Positions 34,392 through 44,355 of a stretch of 64,000 nt of DNA are shown piece after piece. The notes under the pieces are model-generated. The model saw only the letters and a program-made list of their open reading frames with translations, ran no database searches and was not told where the DNA came from. This DNA is from Bacillota bacterium. Lineage in GTDB: Bacteria > Bacillota > DSM-12270 > Thermacetogeniales > Thermacetogeniaceae. The stretch covers positions 1 through 64,000 of the forward strand of contig JARYLU010000011.1 in assembly GCA_029907475.1 (NCBI GenBank), read 5' to 3'. The position numbers were made by a program, and so were the translations under genes. Numbering within the stretch: position 1 is the stretch's first letter; every line of letters starts with the position of its first letter.

Positions 34392-36743
34392 TCAGCCCTC
34401 CGGCAGCCGGGGAAGGCGCGGCCTGAATGAGCGCAGGCGCAGGGAGTTGGTGACGACGGAAACGGAACTGAATGCCATTGCCAGTGCCGCAACCATCGGG
34501 TTGAGCAGGATCCCGAAAAAGGGGTAAAGCACCCCGGCGGCAACGGGAATTCCGATGATGTTGTAGATAAAAGCCCAGAAAAGGTTCTGCTTGATCGTCC
34601 TGATCGTCCTCCTGCTCAACTGCAGGGCCGTCACCACACCCAGCAGGTCGCCGGTGATCAGGGTGATGTCCGAAGAGGCCATCGCCACATCGGTGCCGGT
34701 TCCCAGGGCGATTCCGACATCGGCCTGGGCAAGCGCGGGGGCGTCGTTGATCCCGTCGCCTACCATTCCCACAATCCGCCCCTCTTCCTGCAGTTTCTTG
34801 ATCTCGGCTGCCTTGCCCCCCGGCAGGACGCGCGCCCGGAACCGGGTGATGCCGGCCTCCCGGGCAATGGCCGCCGCGGTGCGGGCGTGGTCTCCGGTAA
34901 TCATCACCGTCTCCAGGCCCATCTGGTGCAGGGCGGTAATGGCGCGCCGCGAGGTAGGCTTGAGCCGGTCGGCAACACCGATCAGCCCCACGCACACCCC
35001 GTCGAGCGCAACGTACATGGGAGTCTTTCCCTGACCGGCAAGGGCCTCCCCTTCCTGCTCCAGGTCTCCCAGATCGACCCCCCTCCCCTTGAGGAGCTCC
35101 GGTGTCCCCACGAGAACCTCCTTCCCTGCAACGAGGGCGCGCACCCCCCGCCCGGGGATCGCTTCAAAATCTTCCGCGCCGGGAAGATCAAGGCCGGCCT
35201 GCTCCCGCGCGTGGCGCACCACCGCCTCCCCCAGAGGGTGCTCCGAGCCCTGCTCCGCAGCGGCAGCATAGAACAGCAGGTCCCGTTCCCCTGCTCCCCG
35301 CGCCATAACATCGGTCACAACCGGCTCCCCTTCGGTCAGAGTCCCCGTTTTGTCGAAAACGATGGTACTCAGCCTGTGGGCCAGCTCCAGGCTTTCCCCG
35401 TTTTTGATCAGGACTCCGTACTCGGCTCCCTTTCCCGTGCCCACCATCACCGCAGTGGGCGTTGCCAGGCCCAGGGCGCAGGGGCAGGCGATGATCAGAA
35501 CTGCGACGAAATTAAGCAGGGCGTAGAGCAGGGAGGGGGCGGGCCCGAAAAAGTACCAGCCGAGGAAGGTGAGGACGGCGATGCCTAAGACGGCCGGCAC
35601 GAAGTAGCTCGCCACCACATCGGCAAGGCGCTGAATGGGGGGCTTTGATCCCTGGGCCTCCTCCACCAGCCTGATAATCTGGGCGAGAACCGTTTCTCTT
35701 CCCACCTTTGTGGCGCGGAACCGGAAGGTTCCCGTCCTGTTCAAAGTCGCCCCGATCACTTCGTCTCCCGGCCCCTTCTCCACCGGAACGCTTTCACCTG
35801 TCAGCATCGACTCATCCAGGGCGGAATGCCCCTCCACAATCACCCCATCCACAGGGACCTTTTCCCCGGGCCTGACGACCACGAGATCGCCGGGAACCAC
35901 CTCCTCTACAGGGACCTCCACCTCCCTCCCGGCGCGCACCACCCTGGCCATCTTGGGCCGCAGCCCCATCAACTTCCTGATCGCTGCCGAGGTCTGCCGC
36001 TTTGCCCGCGCCTCAAGATACCGGCCCAGCAGGATCAGGGTGATGATCACCGCCGCCGTATCGTAGTAAATCACGGGGGTCATCCCCCGCGCCTCAAAGT
36101 AGCCGGGCGCCACGGTCATGAGGAGGCTGTACAGGTAGGCGGCGCTTGTACCCGTAGCGATGAGGACGTTCATGTCGGCGCTGCGGGCCTTGAGGGCCGA
36201 CCAGGCGCCCAGGTAAAAACGCCACCCTGCTCCGAACTGAACGGGCGTGGTGAGGAGAAGCAGGAGCCAGGGGTTGGCCAGCCAGGCAGGGATGCCGGGG
36301 AGAAACTCCCGGAAGCTGCCCAGCACCACCGGCACCGTGAAAGTCGCGGCAAAGAGCAGCGTCCGGCCCAGTTTCTTAAGATCGCCTTCCCGCGCCGCCT
36401 CCTCATGGTCCGGCGGCTGTTCCTCGTCCAGCAGGGCTTCGTACCCCAAACCCTGCACCAGGGACCGCAGTTCCTCCGGGGCGACAACCCCGGGATCGTA
36501 GTCGACGACGGCCTTTTCCCCGGCAAAGTTGACGGAGGCCTGAACAACGCCGGGCGTCTGCCGGAGGGCATTTTCAATTCTGCGCACGCAGGCTGCACAG
36601 GACATCCCCCGGACGGTCAGGTAAAGGCGCTTCGTTTCCCCTTCCGGGGCCGGTCCCTTCCCTCCTTTCTCTTGATGCTCCGGAGGGGGCCCCTGGCCCC
36701 CGGCTGGGCCTCTTAGCGCAGCATCCCTTAATTCCCGCTCCAT
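34392..36743 (-). CDS. copA: Copper-translocating P-type ATPase CopA
   Basis: 783 residues. One N-terminal HMA domain ([21 protein letters not shown], metal site MSCAAC) around residues 40-110, then membrane helices, TGES actuator motif, [12 protein letters not shown] metal site in the sixth helix, [11 protein letters not shown] phosphorylation aspartate, HP motif in [10 protein letters not shown] and [17 protein letters not shown] and the N-terminal CxxC indicate Cu+ export. A low-complexity linker precedes the HMA domain. No CsoR or CopY gene is adjacent. Confidence 0.95.
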   Translation of the reverse strand: MERELRDAALRGPAGGQGPPPEHQEKGGKGPAPEGETKRLYLTVRGMSCAACVRRIENALRQTPGVVQASVNFAGEKAVVDYDPGVVAPEELRSLVQGLGYEALLDEEQPPDHEEAAREGDLKKLGRTLLFAATFTVPVVLGSFREFLPGIPAWLANPWLLLLLTTPVQFGAGWRFYLGAWSALKARSADMNVLIATGTSAAYLYSLLMTVAPGYFEARGMTPVIYYDTAAVIITLILLGRYLEARAKRQTSAAIRKLMGLRPKMARVVRAGREVEVPVEEVVPGDLVVVRPGEKVPVDGVIVEGHSALDESMLTGESVPVEKGPGDEVIGATLNRTGTFRFRATKVGRETVLAQIIRLVEEAQGSKPPIQRLADVVASYFVPAVLGIAVLTFLGWYFFGPAPSLLYALLNFVAVLIIACPCALGLATPTAVMVGTGKGAEYGVLIKNGESLELAHRLSTIVFDKTGTLTEGEPVVTDVMARGAGERDLLFYAAAAEQGSEHPLGEAVVRHAREQAGLDLPGAEDFEAIPGRGVRALVAGKEVLVGTPELLKGRGVDLGDLEQEGEALAGQGKTPMYVALDGVCVGLIGVADRLKPTSRRAITALHQMGLETVMITGDHARTAAAIAREAGITRFRARVLPGGKAAEIKKLQEEGRIVGMVGDGINDAPALAQADVGIALGTGTDVAMASSDITLITGDLLGVVTALQLSRRTIRTIKQNLFWAFIYNIIGIPVAAGVLYPFFGILLNPMVAALAMAFSSVSVVTNSLRLRSFRPRLPRLPEG

Positions 36744-36879
36744 AAACCAACCTCCTGTTAGGTAAGGTAAAACTTTCGTAATGGCATTTTGCCCATCTCC
36801 TGCCGCCGCTTATTCCCCGGCGAAGACTCTGGGCCCTGGAAAGCAGGGCAGCCTTGCGCCATTTCCTGCAGGAACTTTT

Positions 36880-38007
36880 TCAAGAAAGCCTCTTACGGAA
36901 GCGCAGGATGCTGACGAAGTTCACAATGAGGCCGAAGACCAGGAGGGAAACCACCTGGGGCCAGAGGTAGTTGAGGCCGATCCCTTTGAGAATAATCCCG
37001 CGCAGGATCTGAAGGAAGTAGGTGGCGGGAACGAGGTAGCCGAGCGCGTAAAAGAAGGGGGGCATCGCCTCACGGGGAAAGACGAACCCCGAAAGCAAAA
37101 TCGTGGGGAAAATAACGAAAAAGGCCATCTGCATCGCCTGCTGCTGGTTTCTGGCAACGGTGGAAATGAGAAGGCCGATCCCCAGGCAGGCCAGCATGAA
37201 AACCAGGGAAAGAAGGTAAAGCAGCCCGATGCTCCCGTTGATGGGGACCCGGAAGACGAGCACCCCGGCCAGGAGGGCAAGGGTCATCATCACCAGGGCA
37301 ACGGCCATGTAGGGCAAAATTTTCCCGATCATCAATTCTGCCGGACGCACCGGGGTAACGATCAATTGTTCCAGCGTCCCCCGCTCCCGCTCCCGGACGA
37401 CGGCCATTGCGGTAAACAGGACCATTGCGATGGTCAGGATTACCCCCAGGAGCCCCGGCACCATAAAGTTCACCGAGAGGAGGTCTGGATTGTACCACGT
37501 CCGCACCCGGACATCAACCGGGGGTGCCTCTTCGAACCCGGAACCCCGGCCCGGAAAACTGCTGGTGACGATCTCGAGCGACTTTAACTGGCCAATCAAC
37601 TGGGAGGTACTGATGGCAGAACTGGCCGTCATCGGGTCAGATGCGTCAACAATCACCTGGACCGGGGCGCTCTCGCCCCGCTTTAACTTGCGGGCGAAAT
37701 CCGGGGGAAAGACGATCCCTACCCGCGCCATCCCGCTGTCCAGGTAAGCGGTCACCTCGCGGTAGCTCCCGGCGGAATACCGCAGGTCGTAATACTGGGA
37801 ATGCTTGAAAGCATCAAGGATCTCCCTGCTTGCCCGGCTCCGGGACTGGTCCCAGACGACTGTGGGCAGGTGCTTGACATCTGTGTTCACGGCAAACCCA
37901 AAAAGCAAAAGCTGGACTACCGGGAGCAAAAGCATCATCGCGAGGGTCGGCCGGTCGCGCCGCATCTGGATCAATTCTTTGTAAATAATCGGAAAAACTC
38001 TTTTCAT
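36880..38007 (-). CDS. ABC-2 type exporter permease (YbhS/YbhR-like)
   Basis: 375 residues. N-terminal helix (RPTLAMMLLLPVVQLLLFGFAVN), a large extracytoplasmic domain (~residues 45-170) and five C-terminal helices with VRERERGTLEQLIVTPVRPAELMIGKILPY, the ABC-2 permease signature. It belongs with the two ATPases and the membrane fusion protein upstream as an efflux system of YbhGFSR type. Only one permease is encoded, so it probably acts as a homodimer. Substrate unknown. Confidence 0.9.
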   Translation of the reverse strand: MKRVFPIIYKELIQMRRDRPTLAMMLLLPVVQLLLFGFAVNTDVKHLPTVVWDQSRSRASREILDAFKHSQYYDLRYSAGSYREVTAYLDSGMARVGIVFPPDFARKLKRGESAPVQVIVDASDPMTASSAISTSQLIGQLKSLEIVTSSFPGRGSGFEEAPPVDVRVRTWYNPDLLSVNFMVPGLLGVILTIAMVLFTAMAVVRERERGTLEQLIVTPVRPAELMIGKILPYMAVALVMMTLALLAGVLVFRVPINGSIGLLYLLSLVFMLACLGIGLLISTVARNQQQAMQMAFFVIFPTILLSGFVFPREAMPPFFYALGYLVPATYFLQILRGIILKGIGLNYLWPQVVSLLVFGLIVNFVSILRFRKRLS

Positions 38008-38024
38008 CGCTGGTTCCCCCTGCT

Positions 38025-38834
38025 CTAATCTAGCTTAGACTTGATGCCGCTCACTTTCTGCTTGCGCACAAGCCTCACAAAGGCCGTCTCCAGGTTTTGC
38101 TCGCCTGATCGCTCTTTTACCTGCTCCGGCGTTCCGCAGACCAGGAGCTTTCCCCCATACATAAAAGCAAGCCTGTGGCAATAAGCCGCCTCGTCCATAT
38201 AGTGGGTCGTCACTAAAACCGTCACCTCTTCCTGGGCAAGACGGTGGATGATATCCCAGAAAAGGCGCCGCGCCCGGGGGTCCACCCCAGAGGTGGGCTC
38301 GTCAAGGAATAAAAGCGGGGGTTCATGCAGGAGAGCGCAACCCAGGGCGAGGCGCTGCTGGATGCCGCGGGGCAAATGTTCCACCCGCACGGAAAGCCAC
38401 TTCTTTAAATCGAGCAATGCCGCCACATCTGCAGTCCGCTGTCTCCGCCGCCTGCCTGAGACACCGTAAATCCGGGCATAAAAAAATAAATTCTCCTCCC
38501 CCGTCAGGTCCGGGTAAAGGCTGAAACGCTGAGACACGTAACCGAGGTGCGCTTTGACCCGCTCGGCTTCCGAATTCAGGTCGTAACCCAGCACCTTCGC
38601 CCTCCCTGCAGTTGGAGCGAGGATGCCGCAGAGCATCCTGACAAGGGTAGATTTTCCCGCCCCGTTGGGGCCCAGCAAACCGAAAACCTCGCCCGCCCGG
38701 ACTGTGATGCTGACCCTGTCAACGGCAACAAAACCCCCGAACACCTTTGAGAGGTTTTCGGTGACAATCGCTTCCCCTTCGTTTTGTTTGCCGGCAGTGT
38801 TCTGCCCGCTTCCATTTTGAGCCCGCTCCTCCAC
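38025..38834 (-). CDS. ABC exporter ATPase (YbhF C-terminal half-like)
   Basis: 269 residues with Walker A GPNGAGKST, signature LPRGIQQRLALGCALLH (LSGGQ degenerate), Walker B LLFLDEPTSGVDP and H-loop VTTHYMDEA. The E. coli YbhF protein has two such domains fused; here they are separate genes, and this is the second. It lies 17 bp before the permease. Confidence 0.92.
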   Translation of the reverse strand: MEERAQNGSGQNTAGKQNEGEAIVTENLSKVFGGFVAVDRVSITVRAGEVFGLLGPNGAGKSTLVRMLCGILAPTAGRAKVLGYDLNSEAERVKAHLGYVSQRFSLYPDLTGEENLFFYARIYGVSGRRRRQRTADVAALLDLKKWLSVRVEHLPRGIQQRLALGCALLHEPPLLFLDEPTSGVDPRARRLFWDIIHRLAQEEVTVLVTTHYMDEAAYCHRLAFMYGGKLLVCGTPEQVKERSGEQNLETAFVRLVRKQKVSGIKSKLD

Positions 38835-38869
38835 AACCCCAACTCCTTGCGGCTTTTTGCGGCCAGAAT

Positions 38870-39787
38870 TTACTGCAGGCCTCCCTGCCGCTCCAGGAGG
38901 GAAAGAAAAATATCCTCGCAGCAGGGAGGAATCCGGCAGACTTCCGCGCCGTGCAACCCCGCGCCGGCCAGGGCGCCTTTCACTTCTTCCTCCTGAATCT
39001 GATCCTGCACCACAAGGTGCAGGTGATCTCCGAAAAGATTTGCCTCTTTTACGCCCGGCAGGGAGGCCAAGACCTCCCGGGCGCGGTATATCTGAACTCC
39101 CTTCACTTCCAGGACCTTTCCTTCCAACAATTCCGCGAGGGCTGCCGGGGGCCCCGCTGCCAGTGCGCGCCCTTCATATAAAAGGGTAACCCGGTCGCAG
39201 CGGGCGGCTTCATCCATATAACAGGTGGCAATGAGGACCGCCGGCTCCTGTTCCTGCCGCAAGGTCCGGAGCAGATCCCAGAAGTCCTGGCGGGCTGCGG
39301 GGTCTATGCCGTTAGTTGGCTCATCCAGGAGCAGGATGTCAGGATCGGGGAGAATGCTGCAGGCCAGGCCCAGCTTCTGGCGCATCCCACCTGAAAGGTG
39401 GTCTGCCAGGCGCCGCGCGAAGGGAACGAGGCCGGTAAACTCGAGCAAAAATTCGATCCGCTCTTTCATTTTGCGCGGACCGATACCATAAATCCGCCCG
39501 AAAAAGTACAGGTTTTCGGAAACAGTTAAATCCCTGTAGCAGCACAAGCCCTGGGGCATGTAGCCGATCCGGTGCCGCACCCGCTCAAAATCATTTGTCC
39601 CGGAGGGGGTAAGCCGTGCTCCTAAAACCAGAGCCTCCCCCCCGGTAGGGGGAAAGAGCCCGGCGAGCAGGCGCAAGGTCGTCGTTTTCCCGGCCCCGCC
39701 GGGTCCGATCAGGCCCCAGATCTCACCCCGTCCGATCTCGAGATCAAGGCCCCGGAGTGCCCTCACGCTCCCAAAATCTTTTTGCAA
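38870..39787 (-). CDS. ABC exporter ATPase (YbhF N-terminal half-like)
   Basis: 305 residues with Walker A GPGGAGKTT, signature LSGGMRQKLGLACSI, Walker B ILLLDEPTNGIDP and IATCYMDEA in place of the usual THxMDEA: the H-loop histidine is replaced by cysteine. Conserved residues VIRACHL precede the TTG at 39787, so translation may begin at a CTG at 39817 after GGAGG, adding 10 residues. A ~70-residue C-terminal domain follows the ATPase core. Confidence 0.88.
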   Translation of the reverse strand: MQKDFGSVRALRGLDLEIGRGEIWGLIGPGGAGKTTTLRLLAGLFPPTGGEALVLGARLTPSGTNDFERVRHRIGYMPQGLCCYRDLTVSENLYFFGRIYGIGPRKMKERIEFLLEFTGLVPFARRLADHLSGGMRQKLGLACSILPDPDILLLDEPTNGIDPAARQDFWDLLRTLRQEQEPAVLIATCYMDEAARCDRVTLLYEGRALAAGPPAALAELLEGKVLEVKGVQIYRAREVLASLPGVKEANLFGDHLHLVVQDQIQEEEVKGALAGAGLHGAEVCRIPPCCEDIFLSLLERQGGLQ

Positions 39788-40003
39788 ATGACAGGCTCTG
39801 ATAACCTTTGCCTCCAGCTTCCTCCCCTCCCGGAATCTCCAATTCCACTTACCGGGTCCCGTGCAGTTCTTATGTGAACTCCCCCTCTCCTCTCAGGAGG
39901 GGCTTCCTGCTTCATTGTAACCCTGGTTGGTTAGCTCCGCGAGGCGTATTTTGCGCCGCTCCCGCGCCAGAAGCGTTCGGCTTGCGAAACCGGCGCAACC
40001 CGT

Positions 40004-41026
40004 TCAGCCATCCTTGAGGCTAGCACGAATTACGGCATCGGCCGGCATCCCCGGTTTTAGCAGGCCGTCCGGATTAGGTACAGAAACCTTGATCGCAAAA
40101 ACGAGGTTGACGCGCTCCTTTTTTGTCTGGACGAATTTAGGGGTGAATTCCGCCTCCTGGGATATTTCGGTGATTTTCCCCCAAAATCTCCGGTCCGGAA
40201 AGGAGTCAACGGTAATCTCGACCTTTTGCCCAAGCCTTATCCTCCCTAAATCCGGTTCAGGCAGATAAAGGCGCAGCCACATTTGACGGAGGTCCCCGAG
40301 GGTGATAATTGGGGCACCGGCTGCCGCGATTTCCCCGACCTCAAAATTTTTCAGTAAAACATTCCCGTCAACAGGTGCCCTGATAACGGTCCGGCTTAAC
40401 GCAACCTCGGCCTGGGTAAGTGTTGCCCGGGCCTGGCGCACATCCTCCCTGGCCTGGGCGAGCACGCCGGGGCGCGTCCCGGCCTCGACCAGCGCCAGGC
40501 GCTGCTCCGCCGCTTTCAGTTGTGCCCCCGCAAGCTCAAGAGCGGCCTGAGCCCGGTCGCGCTCCTGTTCCGAAACTGCCCCCGCCTCGTAAAGTTCCAC
40601 GACGCGCTCCCACTCCCGTGCCGCGCGGTCGCGATTTACCTGCGCCTGTTCTAAAGCCGCCGCGGCTTCTCCTTTTTCTTCCTCCCGAGCCCCGGCCTCG
40701 AGATCGCTTAAGCGCGCCTGGGCACGGGCCAGGGCCGCCTTCGCCCCCTCGACCTGGGCCTGGAATTGAGATTGGTCCAAAACCGCAACAATCTGCCCCG
40801 CTTTTATCTGATCGCCTGAATTTACCCTGAGGGAAACAATCCGCCCCCCTACCTCGGGGCAAACGTCCACTTCGAGAGCCTCAATCGTACCGCTTGCAGA
40901 AATCAGTCCGGGATCACCCGGTTCCGGCCCAAAACGAAGGTAGGCGAACCAGCCCCCTCCCAGAAGGAGAAGCACGAAAAGCACGAGCAGGGCAATTACG
41001 AGACCCCGTCCAATTAACTTCTTCAA
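40004..41026 (-). CDS. HlyD-family membrane fusion protein (YbhG-like)
   Basis: 340 residues: one N-terminal membrane anchor (GLVIALLVLFVLLLLGGGW), a biotinyl-lipoyl half motif (GRIVSLRVNSGDQIKAGQIVAVLD), a long coiled coil (~80-190), the second lipoyl half (RTVIRAPVDGNVLLKNFEVGEIAAAG) and a beta-barrel domain. It links the ABC exporter to the outside. In a single-membrane organism it would sit on the outer face of the membrane. First gene of the exporter operon; TTG start. Confidence 0.92.
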   Translation of the reverse strand: MKKLIGRGLVIALLVLFVLLLLGGGWFAYLRFGPEPGDPGLISASGTIEALEVDVCPEVGGRIVSLRVNSGDQIKAGQIVAVLDQSQFQAQVEGAKAALARAQARLSDLEAGAREEEKGEAAAALEQAQVNRDRAAREWERVVELYEAGAVSEQERDRAQAALELAGAQLKAAEQRLALVEAGTRPGVLAQAREDVRQARATLTQAEVALSRTVIRAPVDGNVLLKNFEVGEIAAAGAPIITLGDLRQMWLRLYLPEPDLGRIRLGQKVEITVDSFPDRRFWGKITEISQEAEFTPKFVQTKKERVNLVFAIKVSVPNPDGLLKPGMPADAVIRASLKDG

Positions 41027-41223
41027 CCTTTGTTTGCTCTCTTCCGTCGCAGTTCACCCCTCTGCCCCAGATTTAACGACGCTCCCGCTTTATTCGCGGT
41101 AAAAGCCGGTAAAGCGTATGTACCCCGGGTAAACGAGTTGCTCCTTAAACTGGGTCCTTTTAACCCTTCAGAAGACCGTAAAAATAAAGAGATGTGCTTG
41201 TGTCAACCCCTGAAAAAAGTTTT

Positions 41224-42072
41224 TCATTCTGAAAAAACGCCGAGGAACTGCTCGAGCTCTTCAATCACCTCGGCAAGGTTGACGGCTGACGCCTCTCCCG
41301 GAAATATCGGCCTCCCGAAGGGGTAACCACCCTCCCGTTCCCGCCCCTCTTTTTGCAGGATCCCTTTTCCCTTCAGCCACTTCCGGCCGAGCTGAGCGGG
41401 GGAGTGGAAGCAGAAGCGGTGCTCTCCGTACTCGACCAGAAACTCATACAAACTGTAATAATCCTCATCCCTCCGGCAGCAGGAGCACCCCCCGGTGAGG
41501 CGGGCGTATTCCAGGTAGCTCTTCTTCTGGCTCCGCGCCCGGCGTCTGCAGGCCGGACAAAGGCGAACCCGGGCGGGGCCGGGAACAAAGTAAATCTGCA
41601 ACCCGTCTTCAGGCGTAAATCGGGCCGCCATGAAAGCCAGGACTTTTTCCTTGAGATCATAGAGGTAAGATTCCCCTGCCTTCGCGTAGTGGTTAAGGTG
41701 ATACAGGTAATACGCGCCACGCAGGAGAAAACCGCTTTTTTCCGGGAGATCTTCTAAAGCTTTGAGGAACCTTTCCTTCCGTAATTTCGTCCGGTGATAA
41801 GACCGCCGGTCTTTGAGCCGCTTCCAGGCGGCCGCGGCCCCCTTTTCGGCACCCTCCTTTCCTTCCCATCGTCTTAAGATCTGCGGCAACTCGCACCGCA
41901 CAGATTCTACCTGTCTTTCGCTAAAAAAAGCCAGGTTTCCGTGCTTGTAGCGGTCCATGTGCTTTATTTCCAGGTAACCCTCTGCTGCAAGACGGTGCAC
42001 TTCGCGCGGCGTGATCCCTAAAACCCGGCACACTTCAGCAGTTGAAAGTAAGTCCCGGGCCACGTCTGGCAT
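41224..42072 (-). CDS. HTH and zinc-finger protein of unknown function
   Basis: 282 residues. An N-terminal MerR/excisionase-like helix-turn-helix (LSTAEVCRVLGITPREVHRLAAEGYLEI) is followed by a basic helical stretch and a cysteine cluster (RLCPACRRRARSQ...GGCSCCRRDE) that probably binds zinc. The C-terminus is acidic. It reads as a DNA-binding protein but has no known partner. Neighbours (an exporter and a YqaA protein) do not clarify its role. Confidence 0.6.
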   Translation of the reverse strand: MPDVARDLLSTAEVCRVLGITPREVHRLAAEGYLEIKHMDRYKHGNLAFFSERQVESVRCELPQILRRWEGKEGAEKGAAAAWKRLKDRRSYHRTKLRKERFLKALEDLPEKSGFLLRGAYYLYHLNHYAKAGESYLYDLKEKVLAFMAARFTPEDGLQIYFVPGPARVRLCPACRRRARSQKKSYLEYARLTGGCSCCRRDEDYYSLYEFLVEYGEHRFCFHSPAQLGRKWLKGKGILQKEGREREGGYPFGRPIFPGEASAVNLAEVIEELEQFLGVFSE

Positions 42073-42148
42073 CGGTAAGGCCCCCCTTTATTAAAGAGTT
42101 ATCAGACGAACGGGTCGTGTTCTGGCTCGTTCCCCCTCCCAGCTTTAA

Positions 42149-42718
42149 TTATCGTCTGGAATACCTTTGCCTGTACCAAGTATACCATACCGCCGCACCC
42201 AGCAGCAAAACACCAAGACCAAAGGTAACCGGCTCCGAGTACCTTTTCAGGAAATTAACCGCAGCGGGACCCATCAAATCAACAAGCAGTGCCTCAAAAA
42301 AGAAACGCAGACCCCGCCCCAGCAAAGAGCTTACGAAAACGACCCGGCGCCTCACCAAGAAAACTCCCGCCGCGATGGTGAACACCTTGTAGGGGATAGG
42401 GGTCAAGGCGGCGAAAGCCACTGCCCACCCCCCGTATTTTTGAAAAAGGTCTTCGATCCGGTCCAGCCGCCTCCCCCGGCTCAAGCGCTCCAGCAAGGGC
42501 CGCCCTGCCCGCTTCCCCAGGAAATGACCGAAAAGACCGCCCCCGGCTGAGGCTACGGTACAGAGGAAAGCATACCATATACCCCGGCGCGGTTCCACCA
42601 GAACGAGAGGGATCAGCAGGGCATCCGGAGGAACCGGAAAAAAAGAGGCTTCTGCAAACGCAACCACAATTAATCCTGCTGCACCATATTCAAGGAGCAA
42701 GTCTGCTAATTCGTTCAT
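42149..42718 (-). CDS. YqaA/DedA-type VTT-domain membrane protein
   Basis: 189 residues from ATG 42718 (AAGGAG upstream). LLEYGAAGLIVVAFAEASFFPVPPDALLIPLVL and GGLFGHFLGKRAGRPLL match the YqaA branch of the SNARE-associated/VTT superfamily; F-(P)-PD in the first helix and a G-rich helix are typical. These proteins are thought to move lipids or lipid carriers across membranes. An upstream frame to 42853 is not conserved. Confidence 0.87.
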   Translation of the reverse strand: MNELADLLLEYGAAGLIVVAFAEASFFPVPPDALLIPLVLVEPRRGIWYAFLCTVASAGGGLFGHFLGKRAGRPLLERLSRGRRLDRIEDLFQKYGGWAVAFAALTPIPYKVFTIAAGVFLVRRRVVFVSSLLGRGLRFFFEALLVDLMGPAAVNFLKRYSEPVTFGLGVLLLGAAVWYTWYRQRYSRR

Positions 42719-42987
42719 TACCTTCTCCTTTTGTTGGGCAACCTGCCCTGCTATTTTTCGACCCGCTTCCGGTATTCCCTGCGCACTCAAAAAGCAGACA
42801 GTGCCGCACCCGCACCGGAAAACGGGTCGACCAACGCCCGTAACCGGTAGCAACCACAGTCAATCGATAAAAAGGTAAACCAGGATAAAACTAAAATTAA
42901 CTTATTATAAATATAAATCTTAAAGCACAATAATTATTGATAATCATTCATGGACGTAAAACCTTTTTCAATCGGGGGTGGGAGTCA

Positions 42988-44175
42988 ATGTTAGATGTTC
43001 TCATTTTCACTGCCAGTTACGGGGGAGGGCACCGGCAGGCAGCCCGCGCCCTTACCAAGTCTCTGTGTCTTTGCCGGCAGGGACTCCGAACCGAAGTCGC
43101 TGATTTTATGGAGCTCATCAGCCCGACCTTAAATAAAGTAGCGTGGTTTACCTATATCAAATCGGTCCGGAATACCCCCTCACTTTACGGATACTTCTAT
43201 CAAGTGACAGACCACATTAAAATCGAACCTTTATGGGAAAAGCGGCTCAATTACTTTGTTGTCCAAAAAATTCTCGACTTTCTGAGAGACCGGTCCCCCC
43301 GGCTGATCGTAGCTACTTATCCCGTCGCCGCGGGCGCCATTTCTTGCCTAAAAGAACAGGGTCTGGTTGAGGTTCCGCTTGTTACCGTAATCACCGATAA
43401 TGCCGTCCACAGCCAGTGGATTCATCCCTGTACGGACCTTTATTTAGTAGGTTCGGAATACGTCCGGGAGGGTTTAATTTGCCGGGGGGTTCCAGGTTTT
43501 AAAATCGCCGTCAGCGGGATTCCCATCGATCCGAAGTTCGCCAGGCTTCCCTCCCGCGCCCCACTGTTCGAGAAATTCGCCCTCACCCCTGGGATCGCCG
43601 TAATTCTGGTAATGACCGGTGCTGCAGGAATGCTCCGGGGAGTGCCTTCCATCTGCCGGATGCTGGATAGCATCTCCTTTCCGGTTCAGGTTCTGGTCGT
43701 AACCGGAGGGGATCGCCGCCTTTACCACCGCCTGCAAGAATTTGCCCGGAGATCAACAAAGCCGCTCCGGGTTTACGGTTTTGTCGAAAATGTCGAGGAA
43801 TTTATGGCCGTAGCAGACCTGCTCATTACCAAGGCGGGAGGATTAACAACATCCGAGGCCCTGGCCGCGGGTCTTCCCATGTTCATCTACCGTCCGATCC
43901 CGGGCCAGGAAGCTGAAAACACAAGGTATCTCGCAAAAATAGGAGCAGGCCTCCCCGTCAATAATCTTCAGCAGTTAGAAACAAAACTTACCCTGGTTCT
44001 GAAAGAACCCCGTTTCCTCGCAATACTGCGCGAAAGGGCGCGTGCCGCAGGGAGACCCGAAGCGGCACTTACGGCGGCCCACATCATTTTGGCCCTCGCC
44101 GCAGGGGGCTACCTTCCTCCCCTAAAAAACCATGTGCAACCCCTCTTGTTTCCCGAAGTAGGGGTCTTTTATTAA
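42988..44175 (+). CDS. Diacylglycerol glycosyltransferase / MGDG synthase-like
   Basis: 395 residues from ATG 42988 (GGGGGTGGGAG upstream). A GT-B glycosyltransferase: DVLIFTASYGGGHRQAARAL N-terminal lipid acceptor loop, VTGGDRRLYHRL, VYGFVENVEEFMAVADLLITKAGGLTTSEALAAGLP with the nucleotide-sugar motif. The family adds glucose or galactose to diacylglycerol (UgtP) or acts in cell-wall lipids. A lone plus-strand gene among minus-strand genes. Confidence 0.87.
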   Translation: MLDVLIFTASYGGGHRQAARALTKSLCLCRQGLRTEVADFMELISPTLNKVAWFTYIKSVRNTPSLYGYFYQVTDHIKIEPLWEKRLNYFVVQKILDFLRDRSPRLIVATYPVAAGAISCLKEQGLVEVPLVTVITDNAVHSQWIHPCTDLYLVGSEYVREGLICRGVPGFKIAVSGIPIDPKFARLPSRAPLFEKFALTPGIAVILVMTGAAGMLRGVPSICRMLDSISFPVQVLVVTGGDRRLYHRLQEFARRSTKPLRVYGFVENVEEFMAVADLLITKAGGLTTSEALAAGLPMFIYRPIPGQEAENTRYLAKIGAGLPVNNLQQLETKLTLVLKEPRFLAILRERARAAGRPEAALTAAHIILALAAGGYLPPLKNHVQPLLFPEVGVFY

Positions 44176-44355
44176 ACGTCACACCGTATTTTTCAGGCAT
44201 CATACGCTTATCGGCCTTGAAAATATATCCCGATTCATCCTTGCGCTTGCTCCCGGTCTCCGGTCGCAAGGATAACCCTTTATTTTCGTCCTTCTGATGG
44301 TGCCGCCGGAGGCGGCGTGGTGGTCTGCCCTGAAGGGGCAACTGCCGGAGGTTCG

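Noticed and set aside
35826-36716. A 296-residue plus-strand frame
   Set aside because: It is antisense to copA and looks like low-complexity translation of GC-rich DNA.
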